A stretch of DNA of 14,440 nt from an uncultured Legionella sp. (GCA_903885895.1 CAISKC010000416.1:1-14440); one strand, 5' to 3'; counted from the first letter of the stretch, positions 1 through 6,600 are shown. Notes: a model not told the origin generated them from the sequence alone. Made by a program: numbers and translations.

Positions 1-737
1 CAAACCAAAGCCAAGATCCCTGCCAATTGATACCAACGCTTCACTTGCGTTTGGCTCGTCGTATGTTGGAGTGCTCCTTGGCATAAATTTAAATTTTTGG
101 TTTGACATAAGCGCTCCGCAACCAGCGCATGTCTGTTTTCGTTATGCCTAGTAGCTGCAGCCCAGGCCGGATGCGTCGCACTCTCAGCAAAAACCTGCCA
201 ATCTATATTCGCAGCCCAAACTTGGGTATAATTTTCCCATATATCCAAACTAACTGCACCTTGAAATGCAGGCGAATGGATGATCACCGCATATTCGGAG
301 ACCCACCCCTCTCCTGGATGCAAAGCAAACCAATCAATCGTAATGAGATCATAATCCAAGTCCAGATTACTCAATCTCGTCATCCATTCAGTCATGATAT
401 GCTTATCAATGACCACAACCAAATATTTCCCATCTCGATAATGCGCTTTATCAAACGCAATATGCACTTTCGTTACAGATTGTGCTAAATGATCTTCCAA
501 TGCATAAGGTATCGCTTCACGCGCCTTATGATCGGGTAATAGAGGTAATTCTACTTGGTATAAGGCACACCATTCGGTAGGCAACACAATGATGGTCCGT
601 GCATTCACTTGTAGCGCACGAATTTCTTCAATGGTACGAATTTGCACAGGATGCTCAACTCGACCATACATATCCATCCGCATACTCAAGATCGAGGTCA
701 GATCTTCATTTTGAATAAACAAAAAGCAAGTTAACAC
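1..737 (-). CDS. gspL: Type II secretion system protein L (GspL/LspL), N-terminal part, cut by the left window edge
   Basis: GspL is an inner-membrane assembly-platform protein of the type II secretion system; its cytoplasmic actin-like domain binds the ATPase GspE and it pairs with GspM. I read 245 codons on the minus strand. Family features seen: a VLPTEW strand near residue 51, an LPLLPDHKAREAIPYALED segment at 64-82 (the usual 'LP...P..LE..L' pattern of GspL), and NLNLCQG at 215-221 just before a W-rich hydrophobic stretch (235-245), matching the 'NLLQG' motif that precedes the single membrane helix. The periplasmic C-terminus lies beyond the window. Start: GTG at 735-737, preceded 8 nt upstream by AAGGAAGG; no ATG lies in frame nearby upstream. 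The gene begins 14 nt after mltB ends, so the two are probably cotranscribed, and gspM is expected next to the left. Identification is from motif recall, not a search. Confidence 0.82.
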   Translation of the reverse strand, partial: MLTCFLFIQNEDLTSILSMRMDMYGRVEHPVQIRTIEEIRALQVNARTIIVLPTEWCALYQVELPLLPDHKAREAIPYALEDHLAQSVTKVHIAFDKAHYRDGKYLVVVIDKHIMTEWMTRLSNLDLDYDLITIDWFALHPGEGWVSEYAVIIHSPAFQGAVSLDIWENYTQVWAANIDWQVFAESATHPAWAAATRHNENRHALVAERLCQTKNLNLCQGALQHTTSQTQVKRWYQLAGILALV

Positions 738-751
738 AGTACGATCCTTCC

Positions 752-1762
752 TTACCCTGTCATGCCAACATAATTCTTTCGTAACGATTGGGCAAGCAAA
801 TACACGACTAATGCGTATTGCGGGCTCGTATTATAACGTGTGATCACGTAAAAATTGGGATAAGCCATCCAATATTCAGCACCCTGATCTGTCATCAACT
901 CCAATAATCCTGCTTCTTGTGGATGCATCCCGGCAGCATGTTGCAGCGGAGGCCGCACCCCCACTTTTCTTAATTGTGGTACAGTATAATTGGGTGATTT
1001 ACTGTTCATAACCAAACTGTGCAAACGCTGTTGCGGAACCCGTACTTTTTCTACAACCATTTTTTGCTGAGGCTGCCAACCATGCTGTTTAAAATAATTG
1101 GCGACACTGATGATCACATCCTGATCTTTACGCATCAAATCTGGACGCCCACGCCCATGGTAATCTACAGCATAACTACGATAACTGCTCGGCATAAACT
1201 GCGGTTTACCCATCGCGCCTGCATAAGACCCCTTATAGACGGTGGGAGATACATGATGCTCGCGACACAATAATAAAAATTCGCGTAATTCCTTCTTAAA
1301 ATAGGGCGCGCGTGCAGGATAATAAAAAGCCAATGTCGTTAATGCATCTAACACACGATAATCACCTTGGCGCTTCCCATACAACGTCTCAACCCCCAAA
1401 ATCGCAACAATCATTTCAGGAGGAACCCCATATTCCTTTGCCACACGTTGTAACACCTGTTGATTATTACGCCAAAAGGTCAGACCAGAATTCAGCCGCT
1501 CCGGCGTTAAAAACAAAGCTTGATACACATCCCAATTTTTCTTCTCATAGGGACGGTCCATCGATTCAATAATATGCGGTTGAAACACGGCATTCGCTAA
1601 AATACGACGAACCTGCCAAGCAGAAAAATGGTCATGCGCCACCAGCTCATTGATAAAAGACTGGGCATCTTTTCTATGCAATAGCGCAGAGTCAGCATAC
1701 GAATTTTGGATACATAGAACCGCCATCATGACCAAAAGCAGTCGTTGCCACCTACACCACAT
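752..1762 (-). CDS. mltB: Lytic murein transglycosylase B (MltB/Slt35 family)
   Basis: Cleaves the MurNAc-GlcNAc bond of peptidoglycan with formation of a 1,6-anhydro end, acting in the periplasm. The 336-aa product starts with a signal peptide (basic WCRWQR, hydrophobic core 8-17, likely cut after SYA at 21-23). The catalytic Glu is E125 in ILGVETLYG; the family block DALTTLAFYYPARAPYF lies at 139-155, and AGAMGKPQFMPSSY at 181-194 is the diagnostic GxMGxxQFMPSS substrate-groove motif. E. coli MltB is an outer-membrane lipoprotein, but here the only early Cys (C17, context AVLC) has Leu at -1 and is a poor lipobox, so I expect a soluble periplasmic enzyme. Start ATG 1760-1762 has a strong AAGGAGA site 5 nt upstream. 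It is divergent from lepA and leads into gspL; local wall opening could help a secretion machine pass the peptidoglycan, but that is inference. Confidence 0.95.
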   Translation of the reverse strand: MWCRWQRLLLVMMAVLCIQNSYADSALLHRKDAQSFINELVAHDHFSAWQVRRILANAVFQPHIIESMDRPYEKKNWDVYQALFLTPERLNSGLTFWRNNQQVLQRVAKEYGVPPEMIVAILGVETLYGKRQGDYRVLDALTTLAFYYPARAPYFKKELREFLLLCREHHVSPTVYKGSYAGAMGKPQFMPSSYRSYAVDYHGRGRPDLMRKDQDVIISVANYFKQHGWQPQQKMVVEKVRVPQQRLHSLVMNSKSPNYTVPQLRKVGVRPPLQHAAGMHPQEAGLLELMTDQGAEYWMAYPNFYVITRYNTSPQYALVVYLLAQSLRKNYVGMTG

Positions 1763-1880
1763 TTTTTCTCCTTAGCATCATTTTTAAACAAAATTGAGAG
1801 CGAACAAAACAAAAATATTTAATGGACTGTGTCGCCTCACCAAAGATAGCATTTGCTGTCTTAATGAACAAGCACAAATA

Positions 1881-1949
1881 ACAATTCGCTAGCAAACACG
1901 TCATTTAGCTCTGAATGACCAGCCATTTTGGCTAAAGCTAACGAATTGT
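1881..1949 (-). other. Inverted-repeat element able to fold as a three-way junction (mltB leader or small RNA candidate)
   Basis: Arms 1881-1893 and 1937-1949 are complementary over 13 bp with a single exception, which is a C-A mismatch if read as plus-strand RNA but a U-G wobble in minus-strand RNA. Inside sit two further hairpins: 1900-1905 with 1914-1919 (6 bp, 8-nt loop) and 1921-1925 with 1929-1933 (5 bp, 3-nt loop). Together they make a closed three-way junction. The wobble favours a transcript running toward mltB, where it would lie in the 5' leader. It could instead be a copy of a small palindromic repeat. No T-run follows, so it is not an intrinsic terminator. Function unknown. Confidence 0.5.
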
Positions 1950-2022
1950 CAACAGACTCTATTTTCATCTCATGCAACATCAGCTAGAATCTAGTGCTTT
2001 ACTTCACATCATTGGTATCCAT

Positions 2023-3828
2023 TTGAGCGACTTATCTTTAATTCGAAATTTTTCCATTATTGCCCATATTGACCATGGTAAATCAACCTTAGCCGATCGA
2101 TTTATCCAGGTTTGTGGCGGGCTCTCTGATCGTGAAATGGGCGCTCAGGTTCTTGACTCTATGGATATTGAGCGTGAACGTGGCATCACTATTAAAGCGC
2201 AAAGCGTTGCTCTACATTATAAAGCCAGCGATGGCAAAACCTATCTCTTAAACTTTATTGATACGCCAGGTCATGTTGATTTTTCTTATGAAGTATCACG
2301 CTCATTGGCTGCGTGTGAAGGGGCCATTTTGGTCGTGGATGCCGCGCAGGGTGTTGAAGCACAAACCGTTGCTGTTTGTTATACCGCCATTGATCAAGCA
2401 TTGGATGTGTTACCTGTATTAAATAAAATTGACTTGCCACAAGCGGAACCAGAGCGTGTCATTGCCGAAATAGAAGATATCATTGGTGTGGATGCACATA
2501 ATGCCATTCGAGCTTCTGCCAAAACCGGCTTAGGTGTCACTGACATTCTAGAAGCCATCGTACAGCGTATTCGCCCTCCTATTGGCGACATTGATGCCCC
2601 TTTGCAAGCGTTGATCATCGACTCTTGGTTCGATCCTTATCTGGGCGTTGTATCGCTAGTGCGCATTATAAATGGCACGTTACGTTCCGGCCAAAAAATG
2701 CAAATCATGTCCACTGGTAAAGTTTATATCACGGATCAAGTCGGTATTTTTACACCCAAACGCACCCCCAGCTCTGAACTCAAAGCTGGCGAAGTGGGTT
2801 ATGTAGTAGCTGGCATCAAAGACATTCACGGTGCACCTGTTGGCGATACGCTGACATTAGAAAAAAATCCAGCTAGCAATCCATTACCCGGCTTTCAACG
2901 CGTAAAACCACAAGTATATGCTGGGTTGTTCCCCATCAGCTCAGACGATTTTGAAGCGTTTCGGGAAGCATTGGCTAAATTAAGTTTAAATGATGCATCC
3001 TTATTCTATGAACCAGAATCTTCTGAAGCATTAGGATTTGGTTTCCGATGTGGTTTTTTGGGCATGCTACATATGGAAATTATTCAAGAGCGACTGGAAC
3101 GTGAATATAATTTAGAATTGATTTCCACGTCCCCTACCGTTATTTATCAAATTATCGATACCAAGGGAGAAACCGTCTTAATCGATAATCCCTCTCATTT
3201 ACCTCCTGTACAACAAATCAAACAAATGTTTGAGCCTATCGTTCGAGCCAATATTTTAGTGCCACAAGATTACCTGGGCTCCATCATTTCACTATGTATC
3301 GAACGCAGAGGCGTGCAAATTTCTATGCTTTATAGCGGTCGCCAAGTATCGGTAACCTATGATATACCCATGAGCGAAGTCGTTTCGGATTTTTTTGACC
3401 GTTTAAAATCCATCAGTCGTGGTTATGCATCATTAGACTATAATTTTGTACGTTTCCAAGAAGCAGATTTGGTAAAAATGGATATCTTGATCAATAATGA
3501 AAAAGTAGATGCATTGGCGTCTATTGTCCATCGCGCAGCAGTACAATATCGTGGCCGCGCTTTGACTGAGAAAATGCGCGAATTGATCCCAAGGCAAATG
3601 TTTGATGTTGCGATTCAAGCCGCCATTGGAAGTCATATTATTGCACGCCAATCGGTCAAAGCATTGCGTAAAAATGTCATAGCAAAATGCTACGGTGGAG
3701 ATGTGTCGCGTAAGCGCAAATTACTGGAAAAACAAAAAGCAGGGAAAAAACGCATGAAACAAGTGGGCCATGTTGAGATTCCCCAAGAAGCCTTTATGGC
3801 TGTGTTTCAAACTGATCGTAAAAAATAA
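2023..3828 (+). CDS. lepA: Elongation factor 4 (LepA), ribosomal back-translocase GTPase
   Basis: A translational GTPase that binds stalled or mis-translocated ribosomes; peripheral to the membrane in some conditions. Numbered from TTG 2023 (601 aa; E. coli LepA is 599): P-loop AHIDHGKST 14-22, switch I RERGITIK 51-58, DTPGH 80-84, NKID 134-137, then the EF-G-like domains and the basic LepA-specific C-terminal region (SRKRKLLEKQKAGKKRMKQVG, about 563-583). All key residues are present. The frame is open further upstream, with an ATG at 1972 adding 17 residues (MQHQLESS...). I prefer TTG 2023 because MSDLSLIRNFSIIAHIDHGK matches the usual LepA N-terminus. Neither start has a clear Shine-Dalgarno, so this remains uncertain. 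First gene of the lepA-lepB-rnc run; lepB starts 10 nt after its stop, an operon arrangement common in proteobacteria. Confidence 0.97.
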   Translation: MSDLSLIRNFSIIAHIDHGKSTLADRFIQVCGGLSDREMGAQVLDSMDIERERGITIKAQSVALHYKASDGKTYLLNFIDTPGHVDFSYEVSRSLAACEGAILVVDAAQGVEAQTVAVCYTAIDQALDVLPVLNKIDLPQAEPERVIAEIEDIIGVDAHNAIRASAKTGLGVTDILEAIVQRIRPPIGDIDAPLQALIIDSWFDPYLGVVSLVRIINGTLRSGQKMQIMSTGKVYITDQVGIFTPKRTPSSELKAGEVGYVVAGIKDIHGAPVGDTLTLEKNPASNPLPGFQRVKPQVYAGLFPISSDDFEAFREALAKLSLNDASLFYEPESSEALGFGFRCGFLGMLHMEIIQERLEREYNLELISTSPTVIYQIIDTKGETVLIDNPSHLPPVQQIKQMFEPIVRANILVPQDYLGSIISLCIERRGVQISMLYSGRQVSVTYDIPMSEVVSDFFDRLKSISRGYASLDYNFVRFQEADLVKMDILINNEKVDALASIVHRAAVQYRGRALTEKMRELIPRQMFDVAIQAAIGSHIIARQSVKALRKNVIAKCYGGDVSRKRKLLEKQKAGKKRMKQVGHVEIPQEAFMAVFQTDRKK

Positions 3829-3838
3829 GGAATAAAGT

Positions 3839-4762
3839 ATGAACATGACAAACGCTCTGCTAGTTTTAGCGATAATCTTTGGAGTCATCTCCCTATTAGA
3901 TATTTGTTTTTTATACAAGAAAAGAACATCGAGACAACATCCTCATTTGCTTCTTGAATCTTCACGCGCCGGTTTTCTCATTTTCCTTGGATTGTGGTTA
4001 GCTAACATTAATCTTGCACTATGCCTACTCGTTTTATCGACAATCGCTGGCGTCATTGCACTATTAGATATTTGCTTTTGGTCTAAAAAAAGAACGAAAA
4101 ATCAAAAACCGGATCGAATCATCGAATATTCACGCTCCTTCTTCCCCATTTTTTTTGGCGTTTTATTAGTCCGCTCCTTTATATTTGAACCATTCCGTAT
4201 TCCCTCAGGCTCTCTAGAACCCACTTTATTGGTAGGCGATTTTTTGGTTGTTAACAAATTCACCTATGGCTTGCGCTTGCCAGTTTGGGATAAAAAAATC
4301 ATCGCCATTTCTTCCCCAAAAAGAGGAGACATTGTGGTTTTCCGTTGGCCACCCAATCCTAAATATGATTTTATCAAACGCATTATTGGTGTCCCAGGTG
4401 ATGTGGTTTCCTACCATCAGAAAATTTTGACCATCAATGGTAAAAAAGCCAAGCAAGACTTTGTGCAATATACCGTCGATGAAAGCTCTGCTCACCCGGT
4501 AGCTGAATATCAAGAAAAACTGGGACCAGTCCTACACAAAATATATCGCCGTAGTGACGTTCCTGCTACAGACTTTGAAGTAACTGTCCCTGCTGACCAA
4601 TACTTCGTGATGGGTGATAATCGAGACGACTCTGCTGATAGCCGCTATTGGGGCTTTGTGCACGATGATTATTTACGTGGTAAAGCCATCTTTACTTGGA
4701 TGAGTTGGAATAAAAAGGAATGGAATATTCGCTGGTCGCGTTTGGGAAGTATTATTAATTAA
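3839..4762 (+). CDS. lepB: Signal peptidase I with duplicated N-terminal membrane module
   Basis: Removes signal peptides from exported proteins at the periplasmic face of the inner membrane using a Ser-Lys dyad. In this 307-aa protein the nucleophile is S125 (IPSGSLEPTL, 121-130), the general base is K180 (FIKRIIGVPGD, 178-188), and the third signature GDNRDDSADSR lies at 259-269. The residue after the nucleophile is Leu, where Met is near-universal. The N-terminus is unusual: residues 6-56 and 62-112 are an internal tandem repeat (about 27 of 51 identical, constant 56-residue offset, shared LLDICF and KKRT), each holding a helix, a basic loop and a second hydrophobic segment. The second copy leads into the catalytic domain as in normal LepB; the first is extra and should add two membrane segments. 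Start ATG 3839 follows AAGGAA by 6 nt; a second ATG is at 3845. Cotranscribed with lepA, and rnc follows 34 nt later. Confidence 0.97.
   Translation: MNMTNALLVLAIIFGVISLLDICFLYKKRTSRQHPHLLLESSRAGFLIFLGLWLANINLALCLLVLSTIAGVIALLDICFWSKKRTKNQKPDRIIEYSRSFFPIFFGVLLVRSFIFEPFRIPSGSLEPTLLVGDFLVVNKFTYGLRLPVWDKKIIAISSPKRGDIVVFRWPPNPKYDFIKRIIGVPGDVVSYHQKILTINGKKAKQDFVQYTVDESSAHPVAEYQEKLGPVLHKIYRRSDVPATDFEVTVPADQYFVMGDNRDDSADSRYWGFVHDDYLRGKAIFTWMSWNKKEWNIRWSRLGSIIN
3854..4174 (+). repeat. Tandem duplication within lepB (two 56-codon units)
   Basis: Unit 1 is 3854-4006 and unit 2 is 4022-4174, offset exactly 168 bp (56 codons). Conservation is clear in the protein and still visible in DNA: the 14-mer ctattagatatttg occurs at 3893-3906 and 4061-4074. 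The reading frame is kept and no stop is introduced, so this looks like a selected or at least tolerated gene-internal duplication rather than decay. Confidence 0.85.
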
Positions 4763-4763
4763 G

Positions 4764-4781
4764 GCTAAGCTAAGGCTTAGC
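4764..4781 (+). promoter_or_regulatory. Perfect 7-bp hairpin in the lepB-rnc gap
   Basis: GCTAAGC (4764-4770) and GCTTAGC (4775-4781) are perfect inverse complements around the 4-nt loop TAAG, starting one base after the lepB stop and ending 15 nt before the rnc ATG. There is no following T-run, so termination is unlikely. It sits where a processing or translational control hairpin would act; E. coli RNase III cleaves its own leader, but that stem is longer. The rnc Shine-Dalgarno is poor (only CGAG-like sequence), consistent with coupling or structural control. Function is inferred. Confidence 0.55.
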
Positions 4782-4796
4782 ATAAACGAGATCACG

Positions 4797-5474
4797 ATGC
4801 ATCCTCATATCAAACGATTGTACCAACATTTAGGCTATGAATTTCGTCATAAGGCTTATTTACGCCAGGCGCTTACACATTGCAGTGTGGGTGAAAAAAA
4901 TTATGAACGCCTAGAATTTCTGGGTGATTCTATCCTGAACTTAGTCATTTCCAATGCGTTGTACCACCAATTTCCACAGCTCTCCGAAGGCCAATTAAGT
5001 CGCTTACGCGCTTTTTTGGTCAATGGCGACATGCTTGCAAACATCGCTTTGGAAATTGACCTCGGTGAGTACTTATTGTTGGGACAAGGCGAACTCAAAA
5101 GTGGCGGATTTCGACGCCGCTCTATATTGGCCGACGCATTAGAAGCCATATTTGCCGCAATTCTATTAGACAGTGATTTTGCGCAAGCGCAACAGGTCAT
5201 TCTGTTTTTATATAAAAATCGCCTCAATGATGAGACTTTAGACGCTAATTCAAAAGATGCGAAAACGCAACTTCAGGAATATCTGCAGGCACAAAAATAT
5301 CCCTTACCCAACTATAGCGTTAAAAAAATCATTGGCGAAGAACATGATCAGATCTTTCATATCATCTGTCATCAAGCTACTTTGAATATCTCAACGGAAG
5401 GAAATGGTGAAACGCGAAGAAAAGCGGAGCAAGTGGCAGCAAAATTGATGTTAGATCAGTTAAAATCGCCTTAA
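4797..5474 (+). CDS. rnc: Ribonuclease III
   Basis: Double-strand-specific endoribonuclease that processes rRNA precursors and many mRNAs; acts as a homodimer in the cytoplasm. The 225-aa product (E. coli: 226) has the signature YERLEFLGDSIL at 36-47 with metal-binding E40 and D44, the conserved GELKSGGFRRRSILADALEAIFA block at 98-120 with D113 and E116, and a C-terminal double-stranded-RNA-binding domain at about 153-222 (TQLQEYLQAQ... TRRKAEQVAAKLML). The start ATG 4797 aligns with the E. coli N-terminus (HPHIKRLYQHLGYEF against PIVINRLQRKLGYTF). The Shine-Dalgarno is weak and a 7-bp hairpin lies just upstream. In many gammaproteobacteria era overlaps or follows rnc; here the next gene is convergent and unrelated, so era must lie elsewhere. 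Confidence 0.97.
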   Translation: MHPHIKRLYQHLGYEFRHKAYLRQALTHCSVGEKNYERLEFLGDSILNLVISNALYHQFPQLSEGQLSRLRAFLVNGDMLANIALEIDLGEYLLLGQGELKSGGFRRRSILADALEAIFAAILLDSDFAQAQQVILFLYKNRLNDETLDANSKDAKTQLQEYLQAQKYPLPNYSVKKIIGEEHDQIFHIICHQATLNISTEGNGETRRKAEQVAAKLMLDQLKSP

Positions 5475-5501
5475 AATGTGTTCATTTTGAAAATCTGAGC
5501 C

Positions 5502-5549
5502 GCGCGCATGAGAAAGCGACATTTGCATTATCCGCTTACTGATGCGCAC
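5502..5549. repeat. Imperfect inverted repeat between convergent genes
   Basis: In the 102-bp gap between rnc and the convergent 276-aa gene, 5502-5512 and 5539-5549 are complementary with two mismatches (core GCGCAT/ATGCGC), and inside them AAGCG 5514-5518 pairs with CGCTT 5533-5537. The structure could act as a transcript-end barrier for both genes, but neither strand has a clear T-run directly after it, so I do not call a Rho-independent terminator. Confidence 0.4.
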
Positions 5550-5576
5550 GATCCTTAATTGAAAAAATCAGCCCAA

Positions 5577-6407
5577 TCACATAGGCGCACACATAACGGG
5601 CATCAAACTCGCAACCAAATCCTCAACAATTTCCAGCGCCTCTCTCGAACAACCATCAAAAATCAAGCAATTTAATTGTTCAGGATTAAGACCAAACAAC
5701 TGTTCAACAGAAATATTGTGCTCATGAATCTGCTGTTGCGCCGCAGAAATGGATCCAAATTTAGATGAATCACCACCTCGGTTCACCACTAAAATTTGGG
5801 TATAAAATAACGCTTCCATAATTTGCTCGTCACTCATTTCTGATGTTTTTTGTATCAACGCCTGTAATTTTTGGTCTGCTTCTTGTTTTTTCCGTGCTTG
5901 TTCTAAAGCAAGTTTTTCTTCCCGGTCTTTGACATATTTCTCAGAAAACAGACTCAACTGAGATAAAGAACGTCTGATACCTGCCTCCACAATTTTGACG
6001 TACTCATCACTATGACTTGAATGCACAACATACATTTCTGAATGAACCAAATGTTCAGATATATTACACAAAGCTTCTTGATAAGCCTCTGGTAACTTGT
6101 GCGCAGACTCAATTAAATATTCACAACTTGGCACCACTAGATTTTCCAATGCATGCTGCAACATGGCACAATCTTGGGGGCCACGCAAGGCAGGAATGGC
6201 TTTAAATAATGCTATGACGCACTCTGTGTATTGCTCATAATAATCATCTAGTAATGGAATTTCTTCAGGTTCTTCAGGTTCTTCAGGTTCTTCAAATGCT
6301 TGAAATACTTCAAATACTTCAAGTTCTTCAGCATATTCAGTTTCATCTACAATAGGATATAAAAAACCTATCTGTAACCTCTCATCTATATGTAAAGGGA
6401 CTGCCAT
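5577..6407 (-). CDS. Hypothetical acidic protein with 9-bp-repeat-encoded tract
   Basis: Not recognised. The 276-aa product has an acidic N-terminal tract at 23-49 made of three-residue units (TEY, AEE, LEV, FEV, FQA, FEE, then three PEE), a helical middle with many His/Glu/Ser residues (60-160), a charged probable coiled coil at about 163-200 (EKYVKDREEKLALEQARKKQEADQ region), and a hydrophobic C-terminal helix ending MPVMCAPM. No signal peptide or membrane helix is seen in this form. Start ATG 6405-6407 is chosen because GGAGGTG lies 2 nt upstream and a sigma70-type promoter (6435-6463) lies just before it. An in-frame ATG at 6557 would add 50 residues but lies upstream of that promoter. 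It is a single-gene unit placed where era might be expected. A secreted effector is possible but only by analogy with repeat-bearing, coiled-coil orphan proteins of Legionellales. Confidence 0.8.
   Translation of the reverse strand: MAVPLHIDERLQIGFLYPIVDETEYAEELEVFEVFQAFEEPEEPEEPEEIPLLDDYYEQYTECVIALFKAIPALRGPQDCAMLQHALENLVVPSCEYLIESAHKLPEAYQEALCNISEHLVHSEMYVVHSSHSDEYVKIVEAGIRRSLSQLSLFSEKYVKDREEKLALEQARKKQEADQKLQALIQKTSEMSDEQIMEALFYTQILVVNRGGDSSKFGSISAAQQQIHEHNISVEQLFGLNPEQLNCLIFDGCSREALEIVEDLVASLMPVMCAPM
6261..6341 (-). repeat. Nine-unit 9-bp minisatellite inside the hypothetical gene
   Basis: On the plus strand this is ttcttcagg three times in perfect register (6261, 6270, 6279), followed in the same phase by six diverging units (6288 ttcttcaaa, 6297 tgcttgaaa, 6306 tacttcaaa, 6315 tacttcaag, 6324 ttcttcagc, 6333 atattcagt). 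On the coding strand each unit is one tripeptide, so copy-number change keeps the frame and alters only tract length. Confidence 0.9.
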
Positions 6408-6434
6408 AACACCTCCAACAAACAATAAAAGAGC

Positions 6435-6463
6435 AGTATAATTTATTAGAGGCACTGTGTAAA
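6435..6463 (-). promoter_or_regulatory. Sigma70-type promoter of the 276-aa gene
   Basis: Reading the minus strand, -35 TTTACA (6458-6463, 5 of 6 to consensus), a 17-bp spacer and -10 TATACT (6435-6440, 5 of 6). Predicted transcription start is near 6428, giving a leader of about 20 nt that carries the GGAGGTG ribosome site. This placement decides the start codon at 6407. Confidence 0.7.
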
Positions 6464-6530
6464 ATAAATGATCATCATTAATAAAGGCTATGATCAGGAC
6501 TTTGTCGTTTTTTGAAAACAAGGCAAACAT

Positions 6531-6600
6531 GTCGTCTTTGCGAGCGTAGTGAAGCAATCCAGACCGATTTTCAATTGAAATCCTGAGCTAGATTGCTTAT
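6531..6600. repeat. Degenerate dispersed palindromic repeat (TTGCGAGCGTAG...AGCAATCCAG type)
   Basis: The left part (from 6531) carries TTTGCGAGCGTAGTGAAGC and then AATCCAG. This closely resembles a palindromic intergenic repeat known to me from many host-associated proteobacteria, typically beginning GTCATTGCGAGC. Arms AAGCAATCCAG (6552-6562) and CTAGATTGCTT (6588-6598) are inverse complements with one mismatch, and a GATTT/AAATC stem (6566-6570 with 6578-6582) closes the centre. The right half has lost the expected mirror of TTGCGAGCG, so this copy is decayed. The surrounding 6408-6679 gap holds otherwise only the promoter above. Confidence 0.6.

Noticed and set aside
129..488. Plus-strand open frame of 119 codons
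   Set aside because: It lies wholly opposite the gspL coding region, has no ribosome site and a composition typical of an antisense shadow.
1878..1952. Integron attC-like site (AACAATTCG...CGAATTGTC symmetry)
   Set aside because: The RYYYAAC and GTTRRRY core boxes are not both present, no integrase or cassette array is nearby, and the inner double hairpin does not match attC folding.
1763..2022. Sigma70 promoters for lepA and mltB
   Set aside because: Only partial boxes were found (for example TTGTCA at 1946-1951 without a properly spaced -10), so no promoter is annotated on either strand.
1972..2022. N-terminal extension of LepA from ATG 1972
   Set aside because: The 17 extra residues are not part of the usual LepA N-terminus and no ribosome site precedes the ATG; kept only as an alternative start.
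6261..6341. CRISPR or direct-repeat array
   Set aside because: Units are 9 bp with no spacers and lie in frame within a coding sequence.
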